64,000 nucleotides of DNA from an uncultured Eubacteriales bacterium (GCA_934546935.1 CAKTEH010000006.1:62001-126000); one strand, 5' to 3'; positions 35,713 through 46,057 are shown, counted from the stretch's first letter. The notes: generated from the sequence alone by a model not told the origin. Numbers and translations are program-made.

Positions 35713-35764
35713 GAGCTTTTCAAAAAATTTTTTAGATTTTTACAGAGAAAAGCGAAATTATCTC

Positions 35765-35793
35765 TTGCTTTTTCCAGACCGGTATGCTATGAT
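35765..35793 (+). promoter_or_regulatory. Promoter upstream of rpmB
   Basis: TTGCTT (35765-35770) and TATGAT (35788-35793), 17 bp apart. It leaves a leader of about 150 nt before rpmB that may be an r-protein leader; I cannot match it to a known family. Confidence 0.6.
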
Positions 35794-35952
35794 AATAAAC
35801 GCTGTGGTCATAATTGGGCGTTTTTGTGGTGTTTTTTGACCTTTAACGCGGCAATTTCCGGCCAAGGCCTAAATCTTGCGTTCTTACAGCGGCCCTATCC
35901 CCAGGATACCGCCGCGTTTGAGAATCGCATTCCCTTTGTAGGAGGTGTCACT

Positions 35953-36141
35953 ATGGCAAAGTGCCAGTTCTGCGGCAAGGGCGTCAACTTCGGCATTACC
36001 GTGTCGCACTCGCACATCCGTACCAACCGCACCTTCAAGCCCAATGTCAAACGCGTCAAAGCGCTGGTCGACGGAACCCCGAAACACGTCTACGTCTGCA
36101 CCAGATGCCTGCGTTCCGGCAAGGTTCAGCGCGCGGTTTAA
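35953..36141 (+). CDS. rpmB: 50S ribosomal protein L28
   Basis: A 62-residue protein starting MAKCQFCGKGVNFGITVSHS, clearly L28, with the zinc-binding Cys pairs CQFC and CTRC. GGAGGTG precedes the ATG. It is followed after 130 nt by rplS; the gap holds no ORF but a GC-rich segment that could be an L19 leader. Confidence 0.97.
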   Translation: MAKCQFCGKGVNFGITVSHSHIRTNRTFKPNVKRVKALVDGTPKHVYVCTRCLRSGKVQRAV

Positions 36142-36271
36142 ACTGCGGTACGAAACCGGCCAAACCCGGCGGTCGGTATAGAAAAGGGCCGGAGCAAATG
36201 GATAGTCCTCTGCCGTAAGCCGCATGTACGCAGGCATGAATGTCTGAGAAGAAGGGAGGAACCACAGGATT

Positions 36272-36610
36272 ATGGATCTGATTAAGGCATTGACGCAGGA
36301 TCAGCTCAAGGAGATCCCGGCGTTTGGTATCGGCGATACGCTGCGCATCCACGTGAAAATCAAGGAAGGCGCCCGTGAACGTATCCAGACTTTTGAAGGT
36401 ACCCTGATCGCCAGAAAACACGGCGGTATCAGCGAAACCATCACGCTTCGCCGCATTTCCTACGGTGTAGGCGTTGAGAAGACTTTCCCGCTCCATTCCC
36501 CGAACATCGCGAAGATTGAAGTCGTTCGCCGCGGACGTGTCCGCCGCGCGAAGCTTTATTACCTGCGTGGTCGTGTCGGCAAGGCGGCCAAGGTCAAGCA
36601 GAATATATAA
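36272..36610 (+). CDS. rplS: 50S ribosomal protein L19
   Basis: A 112-residue protein with the L19 signature ([48 protein letters not shown] and [10 protein letters not shown]). AGGGAGGA precedes the ATG. A strong terminator follows and then lepB, the usual rplS-lepB-rbgA-rnhB neighbourhood of Bacillota. Confidence 0.98.
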   Translation: MDLIKALTQDQLKEIPAFGIGDTLRIHVKIKEGARERIQTFEGTLIARKHGGISETITLRRISYGVGVEKTFPLHSPNIAKIEVVRRGRVRRAKLYYLRGRVGKAAKVKQNI

Positions 36611-36634
36611 GCTGTTTTTCTTGACAACAAACGG

Positions 36635-36660
36635 AGGGAGGGCGGAAAGCCCTCCCTTTT
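36635..36660 (+). terminator. Terminator after rplS
   Basis: A 9-bp stem AGGGAGGGC with 36649-36657 and a 5-nt loop, followed by TTTT, 25 bases after the rplS stop. Confidence 0.85.
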
Positions 36661-36681
36661 GCATGTTTGGAGGTTTTTGCA

Positions 36682-37395
36682 ATGAAAAATCCGGATTTTG
36701 AAGACACTGGCGGGCGCATGCCTCCCGGGCCCGGCGCACAGCCCGCTCCCGAAGAACGCCGCGCATCCGCCGAAGGCTCCGACATGCCCGACGTGCATAT
36801 ACCGCCGTCCCCGCCCGCCGGCGCAGAGGAAGACATTGCGCGGCGGCAGCCGCCCCCCAAAAAGCCTTCCTTCGATATCCGTGCCGAGCTGTTCGACTGG
36901 TCGGAATCGCTGGTCGTTGCGCTTTTGTTTATTACCATTCTCTTTTCTTTTTTCGTGCGCACCATTGGCGTCGACGGTACCAGCATGGTTCCGACGCTGC
37001 ATCATGGCGACTATCTGATCGTTTCCGATCTTTTTTATGATCCGGCCCCTGGCGATATCGTTGTGCTGACAAAGAAATCCTTTATGGAAGACTCCATTGT
37101 CAAACGCATCATCGCCGTGGAAGGGCAGGAGGTCTATATAGATTTTGACGCCGGGACGCTCTACATCGACGGCGTTTTGCAGGAAGAAGATTACGTCAAT
37201 ACACCTACCACCCGGTTTGAGGGCATGACCTTCCCCCAGACGGTGCCGGAGGGCTGCGTATTTGTCATGGGCGACAACCGCAACGGCTCTTCCGACAGCC
37301 GCGACCCAACCCTTGGGATGGTGGACAAGTCGCTGATTGTGGGCCACGTGCTTTTGCGCATCTGGCCGCTCAACAACCTCGGAACGGTGGACTGA
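36682..37395 (+). CDS. lepB: Signal peptidase I
   Basis: A 237-residue type I signal peptidase that cleaves secretory signal peptides outside the membrane. The catalytic Ser101 is in GTSMVPTLHHG and Lys141 in SIVKRIIA; box E reads FVMGDNRNGSSDSR. One transmembrane helix near 77-96. The cytoplasmic tail before it is about 70 residues, rich in Pro, Gly and acidic residues, longer than the roughly 20 usual. The ATG at 36682 follows TTGGAGG. It needs no other catalytic domain and should act on the SLH and TPM proteins found here. Confidence 0.95.
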   Translation: MKNPDFEDTGGRMPPGPGAQPAPEERRASAEGSDMPDVHIPPSPPAGAEEDIARRQPPPKKPSFDIRAELFDWSESLVVALLFITILFSFFVRTIGVDGTSMVPTLHHGDYLIVSDLFYDPAPGDIVVLTKKSFMEDSIVKRIIAVEGQEVYIDFDAGTLYIDGVLQEEDYVNTPTTRFEGMTFPQTVPEGCVFVMGDNRNGSSDSRDPTLGMVDKSLIVGHVLLRIWPLNNLGTVD

Positions 37396-37399
37396 CGCT

Positions 37400-38263
37400 A
37401 TGAATATCCAATGGTACCCAGGTCATATGACCAAAACCCGCCGTATGATCGAGGCGGAACTGAAATCCGTTGACGCCGTATGTGAAATCGTCGACGCACG
37501 CATCCCTATTGCCAGCCGAAATCCGGATATCAACGCTATTGCAGGCGCTATGCCGCGTATGGTGGTGCTCAACCGCGCCGATCAGGCCGACCCGGATGCA
37601 ACGGCGCGCTGGCGCGCCTGGTTTGAGGCGCAGGGCTGCAAAACCATTGCCTGCGATGCCAAAACCGGTGCGGGCACCCGCTCGTTTGAGCCGGCTGCGC
37701 GGCAGCTTCTTGCCGCAAAGCTGGAAAAATATGAAAGCCGTGGGCAGAAACGCCCAATGCGCCTGATGGTCGCCGGCGTCCCAAACGTCGGCAAAAGCTC
37801 GTTTATCAACCGCCTGTCCGGCCGCAGGAGTGCAAAGGCCGAGGACCGGCCCGGCGTTACCCGGGCCAAACAATGGATCAACGTCTCCGCCAGCGTTCAG
37901 CTGCTTGACACCCCCGGTATCCTCTGGCCGAAGTTCGACGACGAGCGTACCGGCCTTTACCTGGCCTTTACCGGGGCGGTACGCGATGAGATCCTGGATC
38001 TGGAGACACTTGCCTACCGTTTTGTGCAGACCCTTTGCCGCTGTGCGCCCGGCGCGCTGGCAGCGCGCTACGGCATTACCCCCTCCGCAGACGCCTGGGA
38101 GGACGTGCGGGCCTGCGCAAGGGCGCGCGGCTTTCTGCTGCCCGGAGGCGAGCTCAACACCGAGCGCATGGCGCGCATCCTGCTCGACGAATACCGCGCA
38201 GGAAAACTCGGCCGCATTACGCTGGAGCTTCCGGAGGACATCGATGGATCTGTGGAAAATTGA
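37400..38263 (+). CDS. rbgA: Ribosome biogenesis GTPase RbgA (YlqF)
   Basis: A 287-residue circularly permuted GTPase required for late 50S assembly. The order is family-specific: [17 protein letters not shown] at the start, the G4 motif NRAD near residue 58, then the P-loop [12 protein letters not shown] at 126-137, and DTPGILWPK after it. The C-terminal ANTAR-like domain follows. Start 4 bases after lepB, whose stop overlaps the upstream region. Ends overlapping rnhB by 20 bases. Confidence 0.96.
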   Translation: MNIQWYPGHMTKTRRMIEAELKSVDAVCEIVDARIPIASRNPDINAIAGAMPRMVVLNRADQADPDATARWRAWFEAQGCKTIACDAKTGAGTRSFEPAARQLLAAKLEKYESRGQKRPMRLMVAGVPNVGKSSFINRLSGRRSAKAEDRPGVTRAKQWINVSASVQLLDTPGILWPKFDDERTGLYLAFTGAVRDEILDLETLAYRFVQTLCRCAPGALAARYGITPSADAWEDVRACARARGFLLPGGELNTERMARILLDEYRAGKLGRITLELPEDIDGSVEN

Positions 38264-38849
38264 ACGGGAATACTATGAAGCCGGGATATATGCCGTATGC
38301 GGCGTTGACGAAGCCGGACGCGGCCCGTTGGCAGGACCGGTCTATGCGGCGGCAGTAGTCCTGCCTCCGGAAATCGAAATTCCCGGCCTGAACGATTCCA
38401 AAAAAATAAGCGGGAAAAAACGTGAACTGCTCTTCGACGAAATCCGCGCCTGCGCCAATGCATATTGTATTTCCTGTGCCAGTGCGCAGGAAATCGACGA
38501 AATTAATATCCTTGAAGCTGCCATGTTAGCTATGCGCAGGGCAGTGGAAGGACTGTCCGCCGCGCCGGAACTTGTCCTGGCCGACGGGAACCGCAACCCT
38601 GCGCCCCTATACGCAGGGCAGCCCGTTGCCTGCATACCGGTCGTAAAGGGCGATGCGCTTTCCGCCAGCATCGCCGCGGCAAGTATCCTTGCCAAAGTCA
38701 GCCGCGACCGTTTCATGTTGGAAATGGCGCGCAAATATCCCGGCTATGGCTTCGAGCAGCACAAGGGCTACCCCACGCGCGCGCACTATGCGGCGCTGGC
38801 CGAGCTTGGCCCCTGCCCGATCCATCGCCGCAGCTTCCGGCTGCAATGA
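38244..38849 (+). CDS. rnhB: Ribonuclease HII
   Basis: A 201-residue enzyme that removes RNA from RNA-DNA hybrids and single ribonucleotides. Active-site [14 protein letters not shown] (Asp22, Glu23), DSKKIS, and the late catalytic region with LAKVSRDR and the KGYPTRAH C-terminal motif. The ATG at 38244 has GGAGGA nine bases upstream, inside rbgA. It overlaps yraN by 4 nt. Confidence 0.96.
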   Translation: MDLWKIEREYYEAGIYAVCGVDEAGRGPLAGPVYAAAVVLPPEIEIPGLNDSKKISGKKRELLFDEIRACANAYCISCASAQEIDEINILEAAMLAMRRAVEGLSAAPELVLADGNRNPAPLYAGQPVACIPVVKGDALSASIAAASILAKVSRDRFMLEMARKYPGYGFEQHKGYPTRAHYAALAELGPCPIHRRSFRLQ

Positions 38850-39193
38850 GCGCGCGCAGCCGCGGTGCGGCAGGCGAAGCATTGGCGCAACGTTTCCTTC
38901 TTTCCAAAGGCCTGTGCATTCTTGCGCGCAATTTCAGCTGCCGTTATGGCGAGATTGACCTGATCGCACGCGATGGGGAGGAAACCGTATTCGTCGAGGT
39001 CAAGCTGCGGCACGATGCGGATTTTTCCCGTGCCGCCGACGCGGTCACCCCAGCCAAACGGGAGCGCTTGAAAAAAACTGCGCTTTTCTACTTCGCACAG
39101 CAGGGCGAATGCCCCGCCCGCTTTGACGTAGTGGAAATTTATGATAAAGGCAGCCCCGCGCGCATACATTGGATCCGCAACGCATTTTCCTGA
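38846..39193 (+). CDS. YraN family (UPF0102) endonuclease-like protein
   Basis: A 115-residue protein with the family's Holliday-junction-resolvase-like fold: [12 protein letters not shown], then [20 protein letters not shown] carrying the D-(x)n-E-x-K signature of nucleases. Function is unproven. It follows rnhB with an ATGA overlap, as in many genomes. Confidence 0.92.
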   Translation: MSARSRGAAGEALAQRFLLSKGLCILARNFSCRYGEIDLIARDGEETVFVEVKLRHDADFSRAADAVTPAKRERLKKTALFYFAQQGECPARFDVVEIYDKGSPARIHWIRNAFS

Positions 39194-39250
39194 GAAAATC
39201 TGCAAAGAAAACCGCGCCTTTGCGCGCATGGGCAGGAAGGGGTTTTTGCT

Positions 39251-40273
39251 ATGGCTATACCCGCCTATTATTTTGACGCGCACTGCGACACGCTTTCGCG
39301 TCTGACGCGCTCCGGCGCGTCCATTCTTGACAATAATTTCCATATCAGCCTGAAAAAGGCGTCTGTTTTCCCGCACTACGCCCAGGTCTTCGCGATTTTC
39401 AACGACGCCGGCGCGGCAATGCGCCGCGCGTGCAGTACGCAGGACGAGTTCACCGAACGCCTGCGCGCAGGGGACTTTGCGCTGGATCTCGACGGCGCAT
39501 ATGCCGGCTTCCAGGCGCAGCTTGCCTGCTTCCGGGACGCGCTGGCGCAGGAGGAAAACCGCCTTTGCCTTTGTACAAACGCCGAAGATATTGAGCGCGC
39601 ATGGGCCCAGGGCCGTACAGCCGCCGTACTGGCTGTCGAAGGTGCGGAGCAGCTTGCCCGCACGACGCTTGACGAGGCCTATCATGCGGGCGTGCGGATC
39701 GTAACGCTGACGTGGAACTATCCCAATATGCTGGGCGGCAGCTGTGTCTGCGGCGGCGGGCTGACAGATGCTGGCCGTGATTTTGTCCGCCAGGCGAACC
39801 GTCTCGGCATGCTTCTGGACCTTTCCCATGGCTCCGAAGCGCTGTTTTGGGACGTATTGGAAGTTTCGGAGAAGCCGGTCCTTGCGAGCCATTCCAATTC
39901 CCGCGCCGTATTCCCCCACCGCCGCAACTTAAGCGACGAGCAGTTCTGCGCGCTTTCGCAGGCAGGCGGCGCCGCGGGTATCAACCTTTACGCCGATTTC
40001 CTCTCGACGGGCGCCTGCGGAATTTGTGATGCCGTGTCCCATATCGAGCATTTCTTTGCCCTTGGCGGTGAAGATCACGTTACCCTCGGCACCGACTTCG
40101 ACGGCTGCGAAAGCCTTCCCGTGGGTATTGATTCCATCGCCGATATGACAAAGCTTGCCGACGCGCTGGCGCAGGCCGGCTATACGGATATGCAAATCGA
40201 GAAAATTTATTATAAAAATCTGCTCTGCGTATTCCGCGGGGCGGCATCCAATACAGAAGGTGGCATTTTATGA
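39251..40273 (+). CDS. Membrane dipeptidase-like peptidase (M19 family)
   Basis: A 340-residue zinc amidohydrolase. The metal site is visible as FDAHCDTLSR (H-x-D) near residue 12, AVEGAEQL, SHSNSRAVFPHRRNLSDEQ and a late GTDFDG. These enzymes cleave dipeptides, including D-amino acid-containing ones. It overlaps thrC by 4 nt, giving a small operon of dipeptidase, threonine synthase and phosphoesterase. Confidence 0.92.
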   Translation: MAIPAYYFDAHCDTLSRLTRSGASILDNNFHISLKKASVFPHYAQVFAIFNDAGAAMRRACSTQDEFTERLRAGDFALDLDGAYAGFQAQLACFRDALAQEENRLCLCTNAEDIERAWAQGRTAAVLAVEGAEQLARTTLDEAYHAGVRIVTLTWNYPNMLGGSCVCGGGLTDAGRDFVRQANRLGMLLDLSHGSEALFWDVLEVSEKPVLASHSNSRAVFPHRRNLSDEQFCALSQAGGAAGINLYADFLSTGACGICDAVSHIEHFFALGGEDHVTLGTDFDGCESLPVGIDSIADMTKLADALAQAGYTDMQIEKIYYKNLLCVFRGAASNTEGGIL

Positions 40274-41766
40274 ATTATACCAGTACAAGGGGCGGCGCAC
40301 AGGCCAGCGCCGCACAGGCCATTGCCTACGGCATCGCACTTGACGGGGGGCTTTATACCCCGACGTCTATTCCCACGATTTCCCTTTCCGAGCTTTCCGA
40401 ACTTGCCGCGCTTTCCTATTCGGAACTGGCTGCAGACATCCTGTCCCGGTTTATGGAAGATTTCTCCCGCGAAGAGCTTTATGAATATACCCGTCTGGCC
40501 TATGACAGCGGCCGTTTCCTTCGGCCCGGCGCAGGCAGCCATGAAGCAGTGGGCCTGTCCCCCCTGGGGAAAGATGAACAGCTTTTAGAGCTGTATTTTG
40601 GCCCTACCGCCGCATTTAAAGATATGGCCCTGCAGCTGATGCCCCGTCTTTTAACTGCTTCGCTGAAAAAGCTTGGCGAGCAGCGCTCGGTATGTATCCT
40701 CGTCGCCACCTCCGGCGATACCGGTAAGGCCGCGCTGGAAGGCTTCCGCGATGTGGAGGGCACCCGCATCGGCGTTTATTTCCCCGACGCAGGCGTAAGT
40801 GAGATCCAGCGCATGCAAATGCAAACCCAGGAAGGCGGAAATGTGCGCGTCTGGGCTGTGCGCGGCAATTTTGACGACTGCCAGTCCGGCGTTAAGGAAA
40901 TTTTTTCCCGTGCGGACGTGCGCGCACAACTTGATGAAGCGGGCGTGATCTTAAGCTCCGCCAATTCCATCAATTGGGGCCGTCTGGCGCCGCAGATCGT
41001 CTATTACGTCTGGTCCTATCTACAGCTGTGCACCCGCGGCGAAATCGTCATGGGAGACAAAATCAACGTTTGCGTCCCGACAGGAAACTTCGGCAACATT
41101 CTGGCCGCCTATCTTGCGCGCCGCATGGGCCTGCCTATCGGACGGCTGATCTGCGCTTCCAACGCCAACAACGTTTTGACAGACTTTATCCGCACCGGTG
41201 TTTATGATAAAAACCGCCACTTTTACCGGACGCTTTCCCCTTCCATGGATATCCTGATTTCTTCTAACGTCGAACGGCTGCTTTATTATATTTCGGGCGG
41301 CGACTGCGCTTATGTCGCACAGAAGATGCGCTGCCTTGCAGAAACCGGCCGCTATGCGCTCGAAGGCGCCGCATTGGAGGAGCTGCGCCGCGTGTTTGCC
41401 GCAGGCTTTTGCGACGACGAAGGCACCCGCCGCACCATTGCCGAAGTATTTGCAGATAACAGGCGTCTGATCGATCCCCATACGGCAGTCGCTGTGCGCG
41501 TGTGCCGTGACCTTGCGCTTCCCGGCATGACAGTGATCGCTTCAACCGCTTCTGCCTATAAGTTTGCAGACGGCGTGCTCAATGCGCTGGGCCTGGGGGA
41601 TGCCGACGGCTTTGACGCCATTGACCGGCTTGCCCATTATACGGCTTCCCCTATCCCCGTGCCGCTGGAGTCTCTGCGCGGCAGCGCCATCCGCTTTGAC
41701 ACGGTAATCGACCGTGACCGCATGGACGAAGCCGCGGTGGATTTCTGCCATACCTTCGACCTGTAA
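40270..41766 (+). CDS. thrC: Threonine synthase
   Basis: A 498-residue PLP enzyme converting O-phosphohomoserine to threonine. The N-terminus MNYTSTRGGAQASAAQAI fits the longer (E. coli/yeast-like) class, and the PLP lysine lies in FGPTAAFKDMALQL; the phosphate cup is VATSGDTGKAAL. Homoserine kinase and hom are not in the window. It starts inside the M19 peptidase gene stop and is followed by a metallophosphoesterase gene. Confidence 0.95.
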   Translation: MNYTSTRGGAQASAAQAIAYGIALDGGLYTPTSIPTISLSELSELAALSYSELAADILSRFMEDFSREELYEYTRLAYDSGRFLRPGAGSHEAVGLSPLGKDEQLLELYFGPTAAFKDMALQLMPRLLTASLKKLGEQRSVCILVATSGDTGKAALEGFRDVEGTRIGVYFPDAGVSEIQRMQMQTQEGGNVRVWAVRGNFDDCQSGVKEIFSRADVRAQLDEAGVILSSANSINWGRLAPQIVYYVWSYLQLCTRGEIVMGDKINVCVPTGNFGNILAAYLARRMGLPIGRLICASNANNVLTDFIRTGVYDKNRHFYRTLSPSMDILISSNVERLLYYISGGDCAYVAQKMRCLAETGRYALEGAALEELRRVFAAGFCDDEGTRRTIAEVFADNRRLIDPHTAVAVRVCRDLALPGMTVIASTASAYKFADGVLNALGLGDADGFDAIDRLAHYTASPIPVPLESLRGSAIRFDTVIDRDRMDEAAVDFCHTFDL

Positions 41767-41791
41767 GCCAGGCCGGAAAGGAGCGTGGATT

Positions 41792-42490
41792 ATGGCTTTA
41801 TATGTGCTTGCAGACCCGCATCTTTCTTTCGGAACAGATAAACCCATGGACGTTTTCGGCGGCGCGTGGCACGGCTATGTGGGCGCACTGCGCCAAAACT
41901 TGGCCGTGCTGCGGGCGGACGATACGCTCGTTATCCCCGGCGACTTGTCCTGGGGGATCAATCTGCAGCAGACGGAGCCGGACTTCCGCTTCCTTGCCGC
42001 CTTCCCCGGCCGGAAAATCCTGGTCAAGGGCAACCATGACCTATGGTGGAGCACAGTAACGAAAATGCAGGGCTTCCTGCAGGAAAAAGAAATTGAAAAC
42101 TTTGCATTTCTGCACAATACCTGCTTTTTTTACGGGGATATCGCCCTGTGCGGTACCCGGGGCTGGTTTTTTGAGGAGGAAAAGGGCGAAGCGCATGACG
42201 CCAAGATTTTAAACCGGGAGCTTTCCCGGCTGCGCGTATCGCTGGAAGCCGCAAAAAATTCGGGTGCACGGCGGATCTTCTGCTTCATGCATTACCCTCC
42301 TGTTTTCGGCAGCTACATCTGCGAGCCTGTATGCGCGCTTTTGCAGCGCTACGGCGTAGAACGCCTCTATTACGGGCATCTGCATGCCCACAGCCACCGC
42401 CATGCCTTCACCGGGATTCGCAACGGCATACAATATGCGCTCGTGTCGGCGGATTACCTGAAATTTGCGCCGCTGCGGATTGAACCCTGA
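41792..42490 (+). CDS. Calcineurin-like metallophosphoesterase
   Basis: A 232-residue cytosolic phosphoesterase with the binuclear metal motifs ADPHLSF, GDLSWG, KGNHDLWW, MHYPP and GHLHAHSH. The substrate is unknown. The ATG at 41792 has AAAGGAG upstream, 25 bases after thrC. Family length is about 230. Confidence 0.92.
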   Translation: MALYVLADPHLSFGTDKPMDVFGGAWHGYVGALRQNLAVLRADDTLVIPGDLSWGINLQQTEPDFRFLAAFPGRKILVKGNHDLWWSTVTKMQGFLQEKEIENFAFLHNTCFFYGDIALCGTRGWFFEEEKGEAHDAKILNRELSRLRVSLEAAKNSGARRIFCFMHYPPVFGSYICEPVCALLQRYGVERLYYGHLHAHSHRHAFTGIRNGIQYALVSADYLKFAPLRIEP

Positions 42491-42596
42491 CGCAGCTGGG
42501 TACACTGTGTAAAGGCACAGACTCCGGCTTCACAAACTTTGCCCGCACGGCAAATGCGGCCCCGCCGATTTTTCGCTGCAAAATTCGAAAAAACAG

Positions 42597-42625
42597 TAGC
42601 ACAACGCTTTAAAATACTGTATAAT
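42597..42625 (+). promoter_or_regulatory. Candidate promoter of the tig-clpP-clpX region
   Basis: Perfect TATAAT at 42620-42625; the -35 (TAGCAC at 42597-42602, 17-bp spacing) is poor. A leader of about 85 nt reaches tig at 42715. No CIRCE inverted repeat or other heat-shock operator is evident. Confidence 0.5.
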
Positions 42626-42714
42626 AGTATCCGGCTATAAAGTAATTCGATATATGTTCACCAAAGAAAGGAGCCGCGCCGGCCCGCCATGCCCGCCGGT
42701 GCGAAAAAACGGTT

Positions 42715-44025
42715 ATGGAAATCAGGAAAAATGAAAAAATCAACGGCTACACGGTAGAGCTGGAAATCGCAGTCGGCAAAGAGGAGTTCGAGGCCGCGCT
42801 GGAAAAAGCGTACCGTGCCAACGTTGGTAAAATAAGCGTGCCCGGCTTCCGCCGCGGCAAAGCTACGCGCAAAATCATCGAGCGTACCTACGGCGAATCC
42901 GTTTTCTATGAGGATGCCGTCAATTCTTCCTATCCGGAAGCCTATGAAAAGGCCGTTGAAGAACTTTCCCTCGAGCCGGTCGCCCAGCCGGAACTGGAGA
43001 TCACCGCCCTGTCTGCCGACGGCTACACTTTCACCGCAAAGGTCACCGTCCGTCCCGAAATCAAGCTTGCCGATTATTCCGGTATCCGCGTTGCGAAAGA
43101 AGCGGTTACCGTTACCGATGAGGACGTCGATGCGGAGATCGAGCGCATTGCCAAACGCAATGCCCGCACCGAAACGGTTGAACGCCCGGCCGAGTCCGGC
43201 GATACCGTACGCATCGATTACGAGGGCTATGTCGATGGAACCGCATTCGGCGGCGGTTCCGGCACCGACTTCAGCATTAAGATCGGCTCCGGCACCTTTA
43301 TCCCCGGCTTTGAGGACCAGCTGATTGGTCATGTCCCGGGCGACGAGTTCGACGTCACCGTTACCTTCCCCGAAGATTATCACGCAGAGGACCTGGCCGG
43401 CAAAGAAGCCATCTTTAAAACCAAGGTACATGAAGTCAAAGTCGAGATCCTCCCGGAGATTGATGATGAGTTTGCAAAGGACGTTTCCGAGTTTGACACA
43501 CTCGCCGAACTGAAAGAGGATACCCGCAAAAACCTGCTGACCGCCCGTGAACACAATGCCGACAGCGTATATGAAAGCGCCGTTTTGGAAAAGCTTTCCG
43601 AGTGCGTCGTCGATGAGATCCCGGAGGTCATGTATGAAAATGCCATTGATAACATGATCAACGACTTCGGCTACCGCATGGAGCAGCAGGGAATTACAAT
43701 GGACAACTACCTTAAGATTACCGGCTCAACCACCGAGGACTTCCGTGGCCAGTTCCGTGACCGCGCCGTAAGCCAAGTTAAGATCTCCCTTGCGCTGGGC
43801 GCACTTTCCAAGGAGCAGGGCTATGAAGCTACGGACGAGGAAATTGAAGAGGGCTACAACAAGCTTGCCACACCCAATATCACCGTCGAGCAGATCAAAA
43901 CCATGCTCTCTGCCGATTCCATGCGCAGTGATATCATTACCGAAAAGGCCATAAACTACATCAAGGGCATTGCCGCGCAGCCCGCACAGGAAGCGCCCGC
44001 CGCTGAAAGCAAAGACGCTGAATAA
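42715..44025 (+). CDS. tig: Trigger factor
   Basis: A 436-residue ribosome-associated chaperone and peptidyl-prolyl isomerase. The N-terminal domain has VPGFRRGKA (ribosome-binding loop GFRxGK), the FKBP domain spans about 150-245 (VRIDYEGYVDG, FIPGFEDQL), and the C-terminal helical domain ends with an Ala/Glu tail. The ribosome site directly before the ATG is poor; the AAAGGAG at 42667-42673 is too far. Followed by clpP, in the standard order tig-clpP-clpX. Confidence 0.97.
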   Translation: MEIRKNEKINGYTVELEIAVGKEEFEAALEKAYRANVGKISVPGFRRGKATRKIIERTYGESVFYEDAVNSSYPEAYEKAVEELSLEPVAQPELEITALSADGYTFTAKVTVRPEIKLADYSGIRVAKEAVTVTDEDVDAEIERIAKRNARTETVERPAESGDTVRIDYEGYVDGTAFGGGSGTDFSIKIGSGTFIPGFEDQLIGHVPGDEFDVTVTFPEDYHAEDLAGKEAIFKTKVHEVKVEILPEIDDEFAKDVSEFDTLAELKEDTRKNLLTAREHNADSVYESAVLEKLSECVVDEIPEVMYENAIDNMINDFGYRMEQQGITMDNYLKITGSTTEDFRGQFRDRAVSQVKISLALGALSKEQGYEATDEEIEEGYNKLATPNITVEQIKTMLSADSMRSDIITEKAINYIKGIAAQPAQEAPAAESKDAE

Positions 44026-44032
44026 CCCCCTG

Positions 44033-44052
44033 CGGGCTTTCCGCCCGTTTTT
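44033..44052 (+). terminator. Weak terminator-like hairpin between tig and clpP
   Basis: A 5-bp stem CGGGC/GCCCG with a 5-nt loop and T5. Probably partial attenuation, since clpP follows at 44093 with its own AAAAGGAG site. Confidence 0.45.
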
Positions 44053-44092
44053 CCACGCGGCTCCATACATAATTTGAAAAGGAGCGATTATA

Positions 44093-44677
44093 ATGAGTTT
44101 AGTACCGATGGTTGTCGAGCAGACCAACCGCGGGGAACGATCCTATGATATTTTCTCCCGGCTGCTCAATGACAGAATTGTCTTTTTAAGCGAAGAGGTC
44201 AACGATGTGACGGCTTCCCTGGTCGTAGCGCAGCTTCTTTATCTGGAAGCGCAGGATCCCGACCGGGATATCAGCTTCTACATCAACAGCCCCGGCGGCT
44301 CCATTTCCGCCGGAATGGCGATCTATGATACCATGAACTATATCAAGCCGGATGTCTCCACCATCTGTGTGGGCATGGCGGCTTCAATGGGCGCGTTCCT
44401 GCTGGCGGCAGGCGCGCCGGGCAAGCGTCTTGCGCTCCCCAATGCGGAAATCATGATCCATCAGCCGCTGATGGGCGGCCTGCAGGGCCAGGCAACGGAT
44501 ATCAAAATCCATGCCGACCATCTGCTGCGCACCAAGGAGAAGCTTAACCGCATTTTAAGTGAAGTTACGCACCGCCCCTATGAGGAAATCGTGCGCGATA
44601 CAGAGCGCGATAACTTCATGAGCGCTGACGAGGCCGCAGCTTACGGCCTGATCGACCGCGTTATTGCCAATCGCTAA
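44093..44677 (+). CDS. clpP: ATP-dependent Clp protease proteolytic subunit
   Basis: A 194-residue serine peptidase forming the tetradecameric chamber. The catalytic Ser98 lies in GMAASMGAF, His123 in MIHQPL, and the Asp follows in the late helix region ([12 protein letters not shown], a family signature). Its partners here are ClpX, directly downstream, and the ClpE-like protein at 17-19 kb. GGAGCG precedes the ATG. Confidence 0.98.
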   Translation: MSLVPMVVEQTNRGERSYDIFSRLLNDRIVFLSEEVNDVTASLVVAQLLYLEAQDPDRDISFYINSPGGSISAGMAIYDTMNYIKPDVSTICVGMAASMGAFLLAAGAPGKRLALPNAEIMIHQPLMGGLQGQATDIKIHADHLLRTKEKLNRILSEVTHRPYEEIVRDTERDNFMSADEAAAYGLIDRVIANR

Positions 44678-44733
44678 ACCTGCCGGCCGCGTTTCCTGCG
44701 CGGCCGCTATCCTGCAACCTTCCGAGGTGAACA

Positions 44734-46050
44734 ATGCCAAAAAATGAGGACCAGAGAAATCTGCGCTGCAGCTTCTGCGGCAAACGACAGGATCAGGTAG
44801 AACGCCTGATCGTCGGCCCGAACGCCTATATTTGTGACGAATGCATTCATCTGTGCATCTCAATTTTAAACGAGGGGACTGACGGCCCGGAAGAACCCCG
44901 CCGCCACAGCGACCCCCAGCCTCCGGCCACGCTGATGCGCCCGAAAGAGATCAAACAGGTGCTGGACGAATACGTCATCGGGCAGGAACGGGCAAAAATC
45001 GCGCTGAGCGTAGCAGTTTATAACCACTATAAGCGCGTCTTTTACGGCAATGCCGAGCATGACCCGGTGGAGATCCAAAAATCCAATGTCCTCCTGCTCG
45101 GTCCAACCGGCTGCGGAAAAACTTTCCTTGCGCAGACGCTGGCCAAAATACTCAACGTCCCCTTTACCATTGCCGATGCAACAACCCTGACGGAAGCCGG
45201 ATATGTCGGCGATGATGTGGAAAACATACTCCTGCGCCTGATCCAGGCCGCCGACTATAATGTTGAGCTGGCTCAGCGTGGTATCATCTACATCGACGAG
45301 ATCGATAAAATTGCCCGTAAAAGCGAAAACGTCTCGATTACCCGCGATGTTTCCGGCGAAGGCGTACAGCAGGCGCTTCTGAAAATCCTGGAGGGAACCG
45401 TTGCTAACGTCCCGCCCAACGGCGGGCGCAAGCACCCGCATCAGGAATTTATCCAGATCGATACCTCGCAGATTCTGTTTATCTGTGGCGGTGCATTTGA
45501 CGGCATCGATAAAATTATTGAGGCGCGCACCAATACCCGCAGCCTTGGCTTCGGCGCGCAGGTGCGTACCAAGGCGGAGCGTTCCGCCTCTGACCTGATC
45601 AAGGATATCGAGCCGCACGATATCCTCAAGTACGGCTTGATCCCAGAGCTTGTCGGCCGTCTCCCGGTAATCACAACTCTCGAACCGCTGACGCGCGAAT
45701 CGCTCAAACGGGTACTGGTTGAGCCAAAGAACGCATTTATCAAGCAGTATACCCGCCTGATGCAGTTTGACGGTATTGAACTGGAGTTTGAACCGGAGGC
45801 GCTCGATGCCATTGCCGACCGCGCAGTTGAGCGCGGCACCGGTGCGCGTGGGCTGCGCTCGATTATCGAGGATGTAATGGGCGAGATCATGTATGAAGCG
45901 CCATCCGATCCGACGATTACGCGCGTAACCGTTACTGGCGAATGCGTGCTCAAACAGTCGCCGCCAATCCTTTTGCGCGATCCGGCGCGCCAGGATATGC
46001 CGCGCCGGGTGCTGCCGCCGGCAAATTCCCGCAAATCCAGCGCATCGTAA
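44734..46050 (+). CDS. clpX: ATP-dependent Clp protease ATP-binding subunit ClpX
   Basis: A 438-residue AAA+ unfoldase. The N-terminal zinc-binding domain has [18 protein letters not shown] and CDEC. Walker A is GPTGCGKT, Walker [12 protein letters not shown], and the ClpP-contact loop (IGF-like) is present downstream as LGF. Follows clpP and ends with a terminator. Confidence 0.98.
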   Translation: MPKNEDQRNLRCSFCGKRQDQVERLIVGPNAYICDECIHLCISILNEGTDGPEEPRRHSDPQPPATLMRPKEIKQVLDEYVIGQERAKIALSVAVYNHYKRVFYGNAEHDPVEIQKSNVLLLGPTGCGKTFLAQTLAKILNVPFTIADATTLTEAGYVGDDVENILLRLIQAADYNVELAQRGIIYIDEIDKIARKSENVSITRDVSGEGVQQALLKILEGTVANVPPNGGRKHPHQEFIQIDTSQILFICGGAFDGIDKIIEARTNTRSLGFGAQVRTKAERSASDLIKDIEPHDILKYGLIPELVGRLPVITTLEPLTRESLKRVLVEPKNAFIKQYTRLMQFDGIELEFEPEALDAIADRAVERGTGARGLRSIIEDVMGEIMYEAPSDPTITRVTVTGECVLKQSPPILLRDPARQDMPRRVLPPANSRKSSAS

Positions 46051-46057
46051 AAACATC

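Noticed and set aside
36142..36271. L19 ribosomal leader RNA
   Set aside because: Position suits it, but I could not match its conserved sequence by eye; a covariance search is needed.
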